From Progne subis subis (Eukaryota; Chordata; Aves; Passeriformes; Hirundinidae): a DNA stretch of 64,000 nt. The position numbers were made by a program, and so were the translations under genes. The stretch lies in NCBI GenBank assembly GCA_022316685.1, contig JAKJHU010000108.1, positions 992,001 through 1,056,000 of the forward strand. The letters are read 5' to 3'. Below are positions 45,744 to 57,973 of this stretch, piece after piece. The notes beneath the pieces were generated by a model that saw only the letters and a program-made list of their open reading frames with translations, searched no databases and had not been told where the DNA came from. The stretch's first letter is position 1, and each line of letters opens with the position of its first letter.

Positions 45744-46206
45744 ATTCTGTCTAGTTCGTTATTGTCACATCATAAACAGTGCTGAGCCTCTCACTTTGTG
45801 CCATAAGCCAGATTTTAGGGAGTCTAAAGAACTGGCAGCAGGCTCAGACCTGGGCCGAGCTCTGAATTAAAACCTAAGCCATAAAAACAGCGACCAAAAA
45901 ACCCCCAAATCGCGTAAAAGTCACCCCAGCCCCAAACGCTCCTTGCAGGCTTTAAACGTGAGAGATGTGACAGATGGCTGCTGCTGCAGCACGAGCGCTG
46001 CAGCACCTCTGTACAAATATTGTACTGTGCAAATACTCATCAGTTCCTTCCTGCCACAACCGTGTCAGGTAAGAGCATTAACACCACCCCTAATTTCCCT
46101 GATAAGTAGGCTGAGACAGGAGGGTGGAGAGCATTGTCTAAACTGGAGCAGTGAGTAACAAAGAGAACTCTGAGCCATCCTCTCCTCTCAGAGTCCGTGC
46201 AGGGCT
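45744..46206. other. No recognisable feature
   Basis: Unremarkable sequence. Confidence 0.5.
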
Positions 46207-46250
46207 TTTTTTTTTTTTTTTTTTTTTGGGTTGTTGTTGTTTTGTTTTGT
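46207..46250. repeat. T-rich tract with 21-base poly-T
   Basis: A T run is followed by GTT- and GTTTT-type simple sequence. Confidence 0.95.
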
Positions 46251-46359
46251 TTAATTCAAAAAGCGAAATCTTTGGGGCAGTTTGACCCCGTGCCAGCTGA
46301 AGTTTGACGGCACAAAAAAAAGCAAACAAACAATGGGTTTCAGCTCGCACCAGAACTAA

Positions 46360-46650
46360 TGAAGCATTGGTGTTACACTGAAATGGGGCTTAGCTTAAGC
46401 ATCCATTTTTAACTCTCAGCTGAAGTGAAAACATTAATTCATGCAAATCAATGTTCCCTAAACAATAATTTTCCTCTAGAACATTTCTTCTTTTTTAACA
46501 TAAACTCTTATCTAACAGAACCCATTTAAAGGATTATATCTGCAGAGTTCAGCAATTAGCTCTGTAAATTGTTTTCCTTGAGTGTGGGGAAGGTTCCATT
46601 ACGCAGTGAAATATAAAGTGTACGCTACAGTCCATGAAAACCTCTCTTGG
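46360..46650. promoter_or_regulatory. AT-rich single-copy patch with POU and SOX words
   Basis: ATTAATTCATGCAAATC includes a homeodomain core and a perfect POU octamer (46441-46448), with AACAATAATT (46461-46470, a SOX-type word) 12 bases further on. The patch has no simple repeats and almost no CpG. It looks like a conserved enhancer, but conservation is untested. Confidence 0.35.
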
Positions 46651-47447
46651 AACGATGACTATCCTTCAAAAAGCCTGGGATGAGGGCCAGATCACCAGAA
46701 ATAACTCAAGTTCTATTTGTGCACCCAAAGTCCCCCTTTAGTTTGTGCAAGTATCCACTTTCAGCCCATCTTCAGGGGTTTTGAAAGGCAGTTGTTCCTG
46801 TGGAACACCCACAGGCCGAGTTTTCCCTGAAACACAGCCCTGAAATTCCACTCTGAGGGATAAACAAGGCAAATAGGAAAGGGGTGCACAGAAACAGGGA
46901 CAGGATGTGCATCAAACAGCCAAAAAAAGGTGGGGGATGGCACTGAGGGCACTTCAGATGCTGCTGGAAGTGAGGATGAGGATGGAGAGGCTCATCCTCA
47001 TCTGACTGTAAATCAAAAAATCTCAGGAGAGTCACAGAGGTTTGTAGAACAAAAGAGCAGAGGGTGTAAAAGATGGCTGGAAGTGACCTGAACCATCACT
47101 CAGATCATGGCTTAACTAAAAATGGAATCTGCCGGTGTCCACACAAGCTCTGAAGATTCTTAGGATTAGAGATCCCACAGCCTCACTGAACTGCACCACT
47201 CCCCCAGCTCTGGGGTTCCTCCTCTCCTTAAATCCAAGCAGAATTTCTCCTGGAGTGACAGAAGGGATTTTTTTGGTTTTTTTTTCCTGTGGTTTGAAGG
47301 CAGCTTCAGTTCAGTCAGGTCACTCGCAGGTGACACCACCACGAAACCCTCTCCACTCTGCTCCTGAGCCATGAGATCCTCCTTGGCACAAAACACCACC
47401 TCTGCTCCTTGTTTTCCATGGATGCCTTTGTCAAAGAGCTGTATCTG
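46651..47447. other. No recognisable feature
   Basis: Unremarkable sequence with a T run at 47270-47287. Confidence 0.5.
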
Positions 47448-47492
47448 TCCATCCATCCCTCCATCCATCTATCCATCCCTCATCCATCATCC
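47448..47492. repeat. (CCAT)n microsatellite, imperfect
   Basis: About ten CCAT-type units with interruptions. Confidence 0.95.
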
Positions 47493-48554
47493 TCACCACA
47501 ATCCAGACAAGTGAACATCTTTCCAGCAAACCCTGATTAAAGTCCTTAATCCTGAAACACCAACGATATCCAAGTCCTGGAACACACAGGCAGGTGGTGC
47601 CAGGCACACAAATTGCCCAGAACAAAATACAGGAACCGCAAATTCCTCATCTTCCCTGTTACCTGTGAGACCAAACATCTTTTGGTGATGCCCCAGAGGA
47701 CGAAGAGAGAAGCAAAGCTCCTCATCCAGAGCAGTCCCACGGGGTCTCGGCTCAGCTGATCCAATCTGGTGACCCCCAGAGCTTCCATCATTTCCACCAG
47801 TGACTTACAAAGCGAAAACCAGCTCGGAGCAGCTACAAAATACAACCCTGATTTATCCCCAAAACATTCTATTTAGCGCTGTCACTTCTCTTTTCCATGC
47901 CAACGTGCACACGCTCAGGAGACAGACACATTTCCATGCTCTCAGCTGGGAATCGTGTTCCTGCGAGGCTGGTGGATGATGCACAAACTGTCTCTATTTG
48001 TGTCCCCCCTTTCAGATGGCAGGGTGCCCACCAAACGAGCTGATTAGCACTTGCCCTGGGCTATCAAGGCAAGGCAATGGTATGTTTAGATCAGCAAACT
48101 GCATAACAATATAAATGTCATCTATTCCACGAGAAGCTTTGGCAGGATTTTGCATCTTGTTCCTCTTTGCGGGGATGTGCCAAAAAAGGAACGTGAAGAC
48201 TTGCAGGAGGAAAGGAGGGCACGGGGTTTGCCACCCCTTCCTGGCTGCCAAAACACATTGGGTGCCTCGTTATCATCCCCCAGGACCATCCCAAGGTGTC
48301 AGATTATCCATGAACAGCCCCGGTATGGATATAAATATACAGAGAGAGCTCCATTTTTTTTTTTTTGTTCAGCCAGGCTCACATGCAGAAATGAGGCACA
48401 ACCAGCGTGTCTGGCACAGCTCAGGACATGATCTGTCCCCTTGCCCAGAAAGGATGGCACCAGCCCAAGGAGAACAGCTCTGGGTGGGCACTGCCTGGGC
48501 AACATCTCTGCTGCCAGGGCAAGGCTGCAGCAATGCCCAGGAGCTCCAGGGGGA
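47493..48554. other. No recognisable feature
   Basis: Includes a T run at 48354-48366. No gene-like signal. Confidence 0.5.
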
Positions 48555-48630
48555 ATGGGCTCAGGACACTGGGATTGGGACTCTGCAGCCCAGATGGGCT
48601 CAGGAGACTGGGATTGGGACATTGCAACTG
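48555..48630. repeat. 39-base tandem duplication
   Basis: Two adjacent copies begin ATGGGCTCAGGACACTGGGA and ATGGGCTCAGGAGACTGGGA. They diverge toward their ends. Confidence 0.85.
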
Positions 48631-48880
48631 TCCTGGCACTTTTTAGGGTCTGATTCCTACTGCAGCCCTGGGAATGAGGGGCTGCGGGCAGCTCCTGGTG
48701 AGGGGATGTCACTGTTCTCACAGAGAACATCCAGCCCGGGGGCTTAGGGGAGGAGCTGAAGGGAAAAAAAGGCTGATCCATGGCTCATTATCAGCCAGGG
48801 GACTTCCAGGACATGGCTGGGGACAACCAGGAGGGTTCAGAAGTTCTGTGTGGACAAGTTGTACTCAATTCCTCAGCAGG

Positions 48881-49020
48881 AACCACAGAATGGCCTGGGT
48901 TGGAAGGGACCTTATCGGTGATCTTGTTCCACTCCCCTGCCAGGGACATCTCCCATAGCCCGGGGTGCTCAGAGCTCCACTCACCTGGCCTTGGACACTC
49001 CCAGGGATGGGGCAGAGAAA
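48881..49020 (-). mobile_element. CR1 LINE 3' end
   Basis: On the plus strand 'aaccacagaatggcctgggt', 'tggaagggaccttatcggtg', 'ccactcccctgccagggaca' and 'ctggccttggacactccc' are the reversed CR1 tail. Confidence 0.9.
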
Positions 49021-49980
49021 AAGCGCAGGAAAGATGCATCAAAAGAGAGAAAAAAGCAGGGAAGAGTAACCAGAAAACCATCCTGGCGTGGTGTGCCCAG
49101 GGGAGCAACAAACCCAGATCACAGGCACAGAAAGCGCATTGAGTTCACACCTGAACAGGACGCTGTGACAAATTCCAGGAGTTTTTATGGATTTCACAGG
49201 TCTCTCCCTTCAGTTTATGTTTTGTTCCCACACCAGGAACCCAGAGCATGCTACAGGTAAACCCTCAAATTTCCTGTGCCAATTAACCCCAGAGGGTAAA
49301 GCAAAGCTCTCAGCAATCTTCCATCACTTTCCTCCTAGAGCAAACCCAAGAGCTTTCAGCACAGTTTATAGGAATTCACAACAAAATCCTTTATCCTGGC
49401 TACATATTAATCACCATTTTTTACTTGACTGGAGTTGGATTTTCACAGCAGACACTCAAACCCCTTGAATGAACTCTTCCAACCCATTTCTGAGCAAGGT
49501 TCGTTCTCTGAGACGCTCCTCACTGCTCTGCACAACCCCACTGCATCTCAATTTCCAGATTCAAGTCTTGTGTCAATGCTGGAACGACACACAGAAAATC
49601 TCCAGAGGGCCTCTCCTCAGGAGATGATGAAAAACGTCACTTAGCATAAATTCCTATTTGAAATTGGATTTTTCTTTTCATTCTTAGTTATGCTAATGAA
49701 AAATCAGAGAAGATATTTTGTATTTCTGATATTAAAGAGAAGCCCTGAACTTTTCCTTAGTCATGCCCTTCTGCTATTGCATATTCCTCATAAACTCATA
49801 TTTACAATACCTTCTGTTACCAATTTCTTTTATTTCTGAGAACAGAAATGGCCCTGAAATGCTTTTGTTTGCTAAGCAATATCCAGATGCATTAAACTTC
49901 TCTTACATAAGAGGATTTGTACTTTACATTGAAGTTTTCAAGGGAGAGATATTTAAAAGATTGTGAAATACGCTTGCAAA
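49021..49980. other. No gene recognised; AT-rich patch at its end
   Basis: 49640-49970 is AT-rich, repeat-free sequence with TATGCTAATGAAAAATCAG (near 49689), a word similar to a POU/TALE site. No coding evidence. Confidence 0.45.
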
Positions 49981-49987
49981 AAGAATT

Positions 49988-50168
49988 AAAAAAAAAAAAA
50001 AAAAAAAAAGAAAAGAAGACTGTTGGAACATATCCATCAATATTTCAGTATAAATTGTTCAAGCACCAGAACTACACGGTGCAATTATCTCGCAGAATGT
50101 ATAGCTCCTAGCACTGATCTTTATGTTCAACAGAAGAAAAAAAAAAAAAAAAGAAAAAAAAAAAAAAA
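49988..50168. repeat. Two poly-A tracts
   Basis: A runs lie at 49988-50008 and, with interruptions, 50136-50168. Confidence 0.9.
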
Positions 50169-50575
50169 AGTGGTTTAATAGATCACAAATGAATGTTCAT
50201 TAAGTTGTTGGGGAGAGTTCTGTCATAATTGAATAATGAAACAACTGCACCTCGAGCATCTGCCTAAAAACTCTGCTGCTCTGACTGGATCCAGCACAAG
50301 GAGTCTTTCATGGGACATTTCTGCCAACACCAAGCTTTGTATAAAGTCAGGGTTTTTTCCTGATTTTTGACCACAGATCTGATTTGGACTCTCCCTGTGA
50401 GCAGTTCAGAATGTTGAACGAGTCAGTGGCAATTTTGGTCCTTCCGACTCAGGATGTTCCAGGATACCTCAGATGAGCTTGGACAACTGGCTCCAAGAAG
50501 ATACCATGTAAAAAGACTTGGATTTCTCTCCAGTTTGGGTTTTTATTAAAAGAAATTTGTGACAACTCTGTTAAT
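50169..50575. other. No recognisable feature
   Basis: Unremarkable sequence. Confidence 0.5.
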
Positions 50576-50935
50576 ATGTCACAGAGCCTATTTTCAGAGT
50601 ATTATTGTTATTGTTATGATGATGATGAATATTATTATTTTTTCCCCCTCCATTCTGCCTTTGCAGCAACAGCTCCTGTTGGATGGCAGAATGGAGGGGA
50701 AAATAATAGTAATATCATTATGATGAAGAATATTCTTTTATTATATTGATACTATTAATTGTTAATATTAATATTAGTCATTACATTAATAATACTATAT
50801 TATTGTTTCATTGCTTTGCAGCAACAGCTCCCATCCGCTGTTGGATGGCAGAATATGAGGGAAAATAATAATATAGGGGAAAATACAGACTATAGAGGAA
50901 AATAATAATAATATTCATCATCATCATCATCATGC
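50576..50935. repeat. AT-rich repeat with a long imperfect hairpin and (TCA)n
   Basis: Arm 1 (50629-50659) and arm 2 (50685-50715) are near-perfect reverse complements centred on CCCTCCATTCTGCC and GGCAGAATGGAGGG. The loop contains a second palindrome, CAACAG-CTC-CTGTTG. A related segment at 50815-50874 repeats the loop and right arm with a 7-base insertion but lacks the left arm. A (TCA)n run at 50915-50933 closes the region. Confidence 0.85.
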
Positions 50936-51109
50936 CCACTCCCCAAAGCGTTTGGTGGCTCAGCCTGGGCTGTGACCCCACCCCTGGGTCCGGTTTTGTT
51001 TTTGCCCCGTACATTTCAGCCGCCAAGCAGGGGCAGGTTTGGGGGTAACAAGGAGAGCCCCACCAAACCCCCCTGGGCCGCTTTGGGCTCGGGGATGTGC
51101 AGCAGGGCC

Positions 51110-51330
51110 TGCTCCCCCGGCAGTAAATATGCAAAGTTCCCCCCTGGCACACAAAGGGAGCAGTTTTCCGCTGCTGTAGATCCCGGGCCGTGGATAATCA
51201 GCCCGCTATTCACTTCCCCGGCGCTGCGGAAGCGCAATCAGGAAAGCATTATGAGCAAAAAACCTGCCCTGCAGGGATAGACTTGCTTTAATAATGTTTA
51301 TGACTTGTCCATATTGTATTTATGTCTGGA
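51110..51330. other. Single-copy patch, possible regulatory element
   Basis: Eight CpG cluster in 51165-51237 (CCCGGGCCGTGG, CCCCGGCGCTGCGGAAGCGC). AT-rich words (TTTAATAATGTTTATGAC near 51286) follow. There are no simple repeats. Inference only. Confidence 0.25.
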
Positions 51331-52849
51331 AGTTGATTCCTTGGGTTTTCCCACCCTTCCCCCCCCCTCAACTGCCAGCCCCCAAAAGATAATTTGCAAG
51401 CTGGATGCTCAGCCAGGAGAAAAGGGGGAAGTGCTGGTGGACACTTCTCCTCCCTCCAGGCTCAAGATCCCAGCCAGAAATAACACCTGATTTTATTTTA
51501 TTTTTTTTTTTTTTAATTTTTTTTCCCCCTAACCTCGTCTTTTCCTGGAATGCCTGGTTCAAAACCAAGCCCACGTTTCAGAAATTAACAGGTTTGGCCT
51601 CAAAAAGTGCAACACTTTGGGCAGGTGCTGTCCTGAAAACCAACCAGGACTGATACCACAAGCAGCAATAATGGGAGAAAATGATTGGAGATTTCCCCCA
51701 GAACCTCACAATTTTCACTGGGTTCTTTTAAAGCCATCCATCTCAAGTCACCCAAATCTATCCCAGGAAACAAATCCCCGAGAGGAGCCAATCTCCAGAG
51801 CAGCTGCAGGGACACAGGCTGGGAGAAAACCCAGGCAGAGGTTTGCTTCATCTCCACGCTCCCAGACAGGTTCTGCAGCAGGAATCTGCTGGATTTGCTC
51901 ACCCTGGGTTATTCCACTTGGATTCCACCTCTCCCTCCTGCAAAATCTGCCCCAAACTTCCCAATCTTCCGAGGTTTTCAAGTCACCAAAGGCCGAAGCT
52001 TTGGCTTGGTTGTGGCAGGTAAATGTGGTGGCAAAGGCACGCGCAGAAATTGAATCTCCAGGGAGGAGGGTACACAAGAATCGCTAAATTCCAGGGATTT
52101 CCTGCGTGTTTCGGTGCATTTCCCTGCTGTCCAAGTGCTCTCACACTGCAGGGAGGCAGCAAAATCCCCCAGGCACCTCTGACTTTGTGGGAGCCTGGGC
52201 CCAGAGCTGGATCGAGGGATGGCTCAAATCTTTTGGCACAGAACATCCCCTGGCCTGGCCAACCATCCCCTCCTGAGAACAAAACCCAGCCCGTTTGGGC
52301 ACCAACAGCCCAAAATGAGGCAGGACCAGTCAGATAGTTTTGGGAGCCCAGCAGAACGAGTGTCTGAGCTCCCCAAAGCCCAGCAGATCCTGCCCTGGAG
52401 CAGGGCTCAGAACTACAGACACACCGCAGAGAGCAGGCAAAGCTGAGCCTCAGGGAGCTCTGGGGTCACCACCAAAAGGAGAAATACGGATTTTATCCCT
52501 GCCCTGGGGGCTCTCCCTGGCTCCTGCAGGGAGCTGGAGCAGAGGAATCACTTCCAAAGGCTCTGCTGACCTCTCCCTGGCAGCCTGGGCACGGAGGGAG
52601 GGCAGGTGGAGGTGAGCATCTGTGGCTCCTGTGCCTCGCAGCCGCCCCGCACTCCGAGCTTTGTTCTGTTTTACAGCGCTAAAAGACAAAATAAACAAGC
52701 CAGTCATGATTTCACTCTCCTGTGAGCCCATATTTGCCTACAAGAAAAGCCCCCGAAAGCCACAAGGTTCCCTTTTTATTTACCTCTTTTATCTTTGCTT
52801 ATTTTCTCTGGTGAAAAGTAACCCAACCTTGGCTCGGTATAAACCCAGG
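51331..52849. other. No gene recognised
   Basis: T-rich tract at 51493-51529. The remaining sequence has overlapping chance frames only (up to 156 codons). Confidence 0.5.
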
Positions 52850-52956
52850 CAGAAACAAAAAAACCCCTCTTGAATTCCTCTTCATTATAAATGGATTGTC
52901 AATGTGTTAAATAAATCAGTGAAAATGGAAATCCAAAAATAAATAGCCATCCTGCT

Positions 52957-52970
52957 GTTGCCATGACAAC
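52957..52970. promoter_or_regulatory. RFX X-box palindrome
   Basis: GTTGCCATGACAAC differs at one base from the ideal RFX X-box GTTGCCATGGCAAC, with both half sites intact. RFX factors act in ciliary and immune gene control. The flanks are AT-rich single-copy sequence (AAATAAATAGCCATCC upstream). Confidence 0.5.
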
Positions 52971-53037
52971 TCAAATTTTTTTACCTGGACAGAGATTTTT
53001 CTGTTTCACACTTTGTAATCGCAGAAAAGGAGGGTCA

Positions 53038-53125
53038 CTTTTTTTTTTTTTTTTTTAAATCTTGGCACATTTTACCACCTACCCCCCAACATTAAAAAAA
53101 ATAAAAAAAAATTTAAAAAGGGATT
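53038..53125. repeat. Homopolymer-rich tract
   Basis: A T run (53039-53056) is followed after about 35 bases by A-rich sequence. Confidence 0.9.
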
Positions 53126-53999
53126 ATTTTTGGTTACTTTTTAGTGAATGAGGGGAAGATCAAAGAGAGGAGCTATTTTTCACTGCAGACAGGAGAAAGG
53201 AGACACATTCCTTTTACAACAACAGAGCTCAGAGCAGCGACTCAGCCCAGAAAGGACAGAGAGCACGAAAAATTTCAGGATTTCAAGGCAGGGCACATAC
53301 AGAGCAAGATTAACATATCTTTAAAACATATTTCGGCTCATTTATGAAGACAGTTTCACCATGGGAATAAACAACATCCCCTCAGAACATGGGTAAGTAT
53401 TTTGCAACTTGTGCCATTGTTGATGTCAGTGAAATGTGTGTTTAAATGACCCAGAATGCAAAACTAATGCACTTCCTGGTCCTTAAAATGGGAGAAATCA
53501 ACCCAATTCCATGCAAATCCATGCGGGAAAGCTCAAAGCACTGAAAAAAATCCCCTTTTTCAGTGGAATTATCTCCTGATCTACCCCACGTGTGATGGCC
53601 AGGAACATTCTGGGGTGGGAAATTGAGGGGAATTCACCAAGAGCAACCTCAGGTGTCGCCTGGGACTCCCTGGCCAAGCCCAGCAAAGTCACATAAAGGT
53701 CTTTTATTCCATTTTACCTGCCTTAAATAATCTACTTGGTATCTGCCTGTCTGGAGCCTGGTGGGTGGATGATTCACAAATCAGAGGACACCTTCATCTC
53801 TTGGCTGGCAGAGAGGCAAGAAGCCTTTCCTTCACCCCAAGAGGTAACAAAAAAGAAAAACCCAGCCAAAAAATACTTTCAAAGTTCAGGAATTCAAAAA
53901 GGCAGCTAAAAAAATAAAATAAATAAATAATAATAAAAAAATCACCTTGAAAACAGCATCCCTCTGGTTTGTTTCCACTGGCCAATTTCTTTGTTAAAT
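53126..53999. other. No recognisable feature
   Basis: An octamer ATGCAAAT lies at 53511-53518. A-rich tract 53910-53940. Confidence 0.5.
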
Positions 54000-54690
54000 A
54001 AAATGAATTTAAAAAAAAAATTAAAAAAAAAAAAAAAAAAAGGAGGGGTCTTGACCAAAATATTTTCTTCAGGTTGAAGGTTAGTGGCTTGGTAAAAAAA
54101 ACAAACAAAATCCAAAAAAAAAACCACCAAGAAAACCTCCAAAACCCTCAAACAATCCCCAAAACATTCAGAGTTGGGGGTAGGGAGGAAGCAGCACAGA
54201 AGGAAAAGGCTCCCAGTGAAGAATCCCCACAAATCAGCCTTCTCCACAAAAATCCCCTTTTGTCCCAAAATGTCTTGACTTGCATTCAATGCAACGAATG
54301 AATCTTGGTCAAAATCCAGCCTAATGGCAAGAAAACGCTAAATACACCCCAAAAATTCAGACAACCAAGGCAGAAATGCCCATGGAACCGCAGCCAGGAT
54401 AAAGAGCTTTTGCACTGAAATGTAGTTTTGTTACTAACTGTACGTTCCTCCCAGTCGCTGGGATTTATTTTATTTTTTTTTTTAGGGCTCTCCACACACA
54501 CATATGCACACACACAGGGATTGGGAAAGTGCTCCAAACAAATCTGGGTGTTTGCATCCTGCCTTGCCCGAAAAGCAAAGCAAGGCTGTTCAAGCAGCAG
54601 CCGCTGAAAGCAAGCATTCAATGCTCCTCAGAGGCTCGTTTTCCTCTAAATGGGCCTCTCAGACTCGGTGACAACTCTTAGCTGCCTGCC
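54000..54690. other. No gene; A-rich tract and a (CA)n run
   Basis: A-rich sequence at 54010-54042 and 54095-54125; CACACACA-type simple sequence at 54491-54517. Confidence 0.6.
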
Positions 54691-54697
54691 TGAGAGG

Positions 54698-54780
54698 TAA
54701 AAAAAAAAAAAAAAAAAAGAGAGAGAGAGAAAAAAAAATTAAAAAAAAAAAGAGGGAAAAAAAAAAAAAAAAAAAAAAAG
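54698..54780. repeat. A/AG-rich tract
   Basis: A runs of about 20 and 21 flank GAGAGAGAGAG and shorter A runs. Confidence 0.95.
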
Positions 54781-54888
54781 AACCTATTTTCCAGTGCAAA
54801 GTAATCCCTGCTCCATTGCCATGGCACCAGACATCCGTCTCTTTCTTTCATTGACCAGACGAGGTCCTCCTCAGCCTCTAGCTCCTTT

Positions 54889-54906
54889 TTTTTTTTTTTT
54901 TTTAAA
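54889..54906. repeat. Poly-T run
   Basis: An uninterrupted T run followed by AT-rich sequence. A short (TG)n lies at 54932-54943. Confidence 0.9.
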
Positions 54907-54943
54907 TAATTTTTGTGGTTTTTTTCATGCGTGTTTGTGTGTG

Positions 54944-55361
54944 TGCTTGCTCCTGAATTTGTTTCCTTGGTAGGAAAAGGAGTCATTCAAAGCATCAGTT
55001 TGGGGTTGATTGATCCTTCGGGGAGAGGAGAGGGGTTCGTGGGGCTCTGTCACCGCCTCAAAACAGAGGTGCGAGGTGGAAATAAGGAAAGGAAGATGCG
55101 GCTCGCCCCTTTGGAAAGCCAGAGAGCCCCGTTTGCAGGCTGGGAGTTGAATCCTTTCCAAAAATACTCGGTGATTTCTTCAAGGTATTGTGAGCATCCG
55201 TGAAATAAAGGAGGAGGACAATGTGATCTCTTTTTTGCTTTTAACTCCGGAGCAGTTTACACGACTGTGCCGTGGCTGAGGAGCTGCCTGCACACTGCAG
55301 CAAAATAGAAAAGGAGGAGAAAACCAAAACAAAAAAAGAAGTAACTGTGACAGATTAAAAT
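54944..55361. other. No recognisable feature
   Basis: Unremarkable sequence before the poly-G run. Confidence 0.5.
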
Positions 55362-55388
55362 GGGGGGGGGGGGGGGGGGGGGGGGGGG
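55362..55388 (+). repeat. Poly-G run (27)
   Basis: Twenty-seven consecutive G on the plus strand, followed by an A-rich and TATA-type microsatellite (55390-55436). Runs this long are uncommon because they form quadruplexes and sequence poorly, so the length may be uncertain. Confidence 0.9.
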
Positions 55389-57924
55389 AAGAGGGAAAAA
55401 CAATAAAAAAATAGATATATACATATATATATACACACCCAAAGGAGTGCTGAAAATCCTACACACGTTACCAAAACCACCTTAACTCCGCTCCTTTTTT
55501 TTTTTTTTTTTCCTTTTTTCCATGCCCTCCTGTCCTCTCCTGCTTCCCAGGTTAAGGAAACCCAACCCAATTCCAGGTTTTTTTCGGGGTGAACAAGGTG
55601 TTGCAGCAGTGCTGGGTGATGACTCAGCATCTGTTGCTCTCTTTTCTTTTTGCCTTGGGTGGGTTCTGAAGACAGCCCTGGCTCTGGGAAGCTGGAATTG
55701 TCCCCGGGTGGGATGGGGGATGCTGCAGGTGCCTGGGGGGGTTTTTTGGGAATGATTCAGCGCCTCAGCAGGATGTGGCTCTTGGGTGGATGCAAAACCT
55801 GTGCAGCACACGTGCACCTCTGATTTCTCCATCAGGGGAAGAGAACCTGATGGGTTTTGTAGGGAAAACAAAGGAAATGTTCCCTTCACGCAGAGGGAAA
55901 CATCTTCAGTGGGTTTTCTGTGGGATTTTTTTTTTAATAATGAACAACCCCAAACACCAACCCCATCCCTCTAACAGGAGCCCTGACAAGACAGATGGCT
56001 CCGAGCTGCCCAAAGCCACGCTCCACCTTTGGATTTCATCAAGAAAAATCAATTTCCAGTGGCATCCCCAGGCCGGGGCAGGAGGAGGGAGCAGGGACAG
56101 GGGACAGACGGACGCGCAGGGCACAGCCCGGGCAGCGCTGCCCACGGCACACGCACCTCCAGCCCGATTGATTCCCCCTGGCTCCTGCAGTCTGATCAAT
56201 TCTGCATTCAGAGCAGGGCCAGGGTGAATTTATTACTCCTCGGAAAGCTCCCGGCAGAAAGGGAGCTGGATCTATGAGGCAGAGCCCAGGGCTGCGGCAG
56301 GTTTTGGGTCGCCCCTTCCCACGCTGCTTCCCCAGAAGGTGTCGGGCTCCTGATCCGGGAGCAGCGGCTCTGAGGGTGACACGAGTGCCCCTGCCACGCT
56401 GGCATCTCCCAGAGGCACCGTTTGGCCAGATTTTGTTCTTTGGATTGCTGGGCACAGGAAGGGGAAGGGAGAGGGGGAAGCGGAGGGGTGAGGTGATTCC
56501 AAAGGCGCTCATGGCATCATCTCACCACCCCGAGTCCAAACCATTTCTCAGCCTGGAGCTGATTCCTCCCAGCCGAGGCCAAGGCTTTTGCTGGGCACGA
56601 GGGACAAAGTTACCTCAGCTCTGGATGCTTTGGCACTCCCACCGCTGCTTTAAGGAAAACGTGTCTCCCCCGGTTGGCACAAGTGTGCCAGCGGCTCCTG
56701 TCTGCCGCCTCCCTGAGCGCCAGGAGCGCACACTGAGGGACAGGAGAAGCCTCTTTCCATCCCCAGGTCAGGGTGAACAGGGGAGACTTTTCTATTCCAG
56801 CAGAATCTGGACTCCAGGGAGATCCCCTGGCTTTAGACTCGGCAGTGGGTCCAACATCCACATCCCATCTCCAGCACCAGGAGCTGCAGTAACTTGAGCC
56901 CAAGGAGGAGAAAAGGAGAGAGAAAACTCTTCAGCTCACGGTTCTCCCTGGAAAGGATGGGTAGCAGGGAGGGAATGCTGCTTCCTTAAGCTGGGAAGGG
57001 AGGGAATGATGAGATCTCTTCCATCCAACGCCAGTCTGTAATTTAACACCTTCCCCGCAATATTTTCCTGCCTCCTCTAAAACATCTGGGTAGAGGTTAC
57101 GAACTCCAGTGTGGTTCCTGCCACAAAAAGGGAAGGAATCCCACGGAGCAAGATGGCAAACCGTGGACAATTAGTCTGGAACACGTTTGTGCTTAATGAC
57201 CTTTATGATCAGGCTCCATTTCTGGAAGATGGAGTTGGGACATGGATATAAATATGCCTTTGAAATTGCTTTGAAATAAAAGTCCCTGTTCCTACAGCCA
57301 GAAAAAAAATACTGCAATAATTCCAGCCCGGAGGTTCCAAACCTGTTGTCCCATCTCACTTCCTCGCCCCACATTCCGTCATAGATTTGCTCTTTGCAAC
57401 CAAGACCATCCACAGCACCTGAGGGGATTTTTTCTTTTTTTTGGCTTATTTTTCTACTCCTGCCTCACACAGCCCCTCCTGAGGGTATCCTGGGACTGGC
57501 ACTAAAACCGCCTCCTTCCCACCAGGATTTTTATGCAGACAAATAAAATGTAAAGCACGACCAAACCACGCGGGCAGCATTTCACATTTCACACCTTGAC
57601 CTCTCCCAGGCACAAACCAATCCCCACCACAAGCTGCAAGAGACGCTAAAAATAAGAGTTCAGGTCAAATATAGCTGGGATCTTCACACAGAGCACATCT
57701 CACGGCAGGCTGAATCCAAAACACAGCAAAATCACCTCCTGCTCCCTCATTCCGAGCAGCTCCTCCAACCGGCAAGATGAAAATGACCGGATTTGCCCAA
57801 ATCCCATTGTCTGTGCTGGGCTCCACTTCCCTCCGTGTCCAATTCCGCAGACAACCAGAAGAGGGGGATCACATACAGGGCTGACCAAAAGGTGACTCCA
57901 GCTCCAGAAGCAGTTTTCCTTTCA

Positions 57925-57928
<4 letters not shown>
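55389..57928. other. No gene recognised; moderately CpG-rich middle
   Basis: A T run lies at 55495-55511. 56050-56720 is GC- and CpG-richer than its surroundings, with long chance frames (207 codons at 56274-56897) but no domain. No splice-bounded exon stands out. Confidence 0.45.

Positions 57929-57969
<41 letters not shown>
57929..57969. repeat. Poly-T run (41)
   Basis: Forty-one consecutive T, the longest homopolymer in the window. Confidence 0.95.

Positions 57970-57973
<4 letters not shown>

Noticed and set aside
56274..56897. Plus-strand frame of 207 codons in GC-rich DNA
   Set aside because: GC-rich non-coding DNA lacks stops by composition; the overlapping minus-strand frames are equally open.
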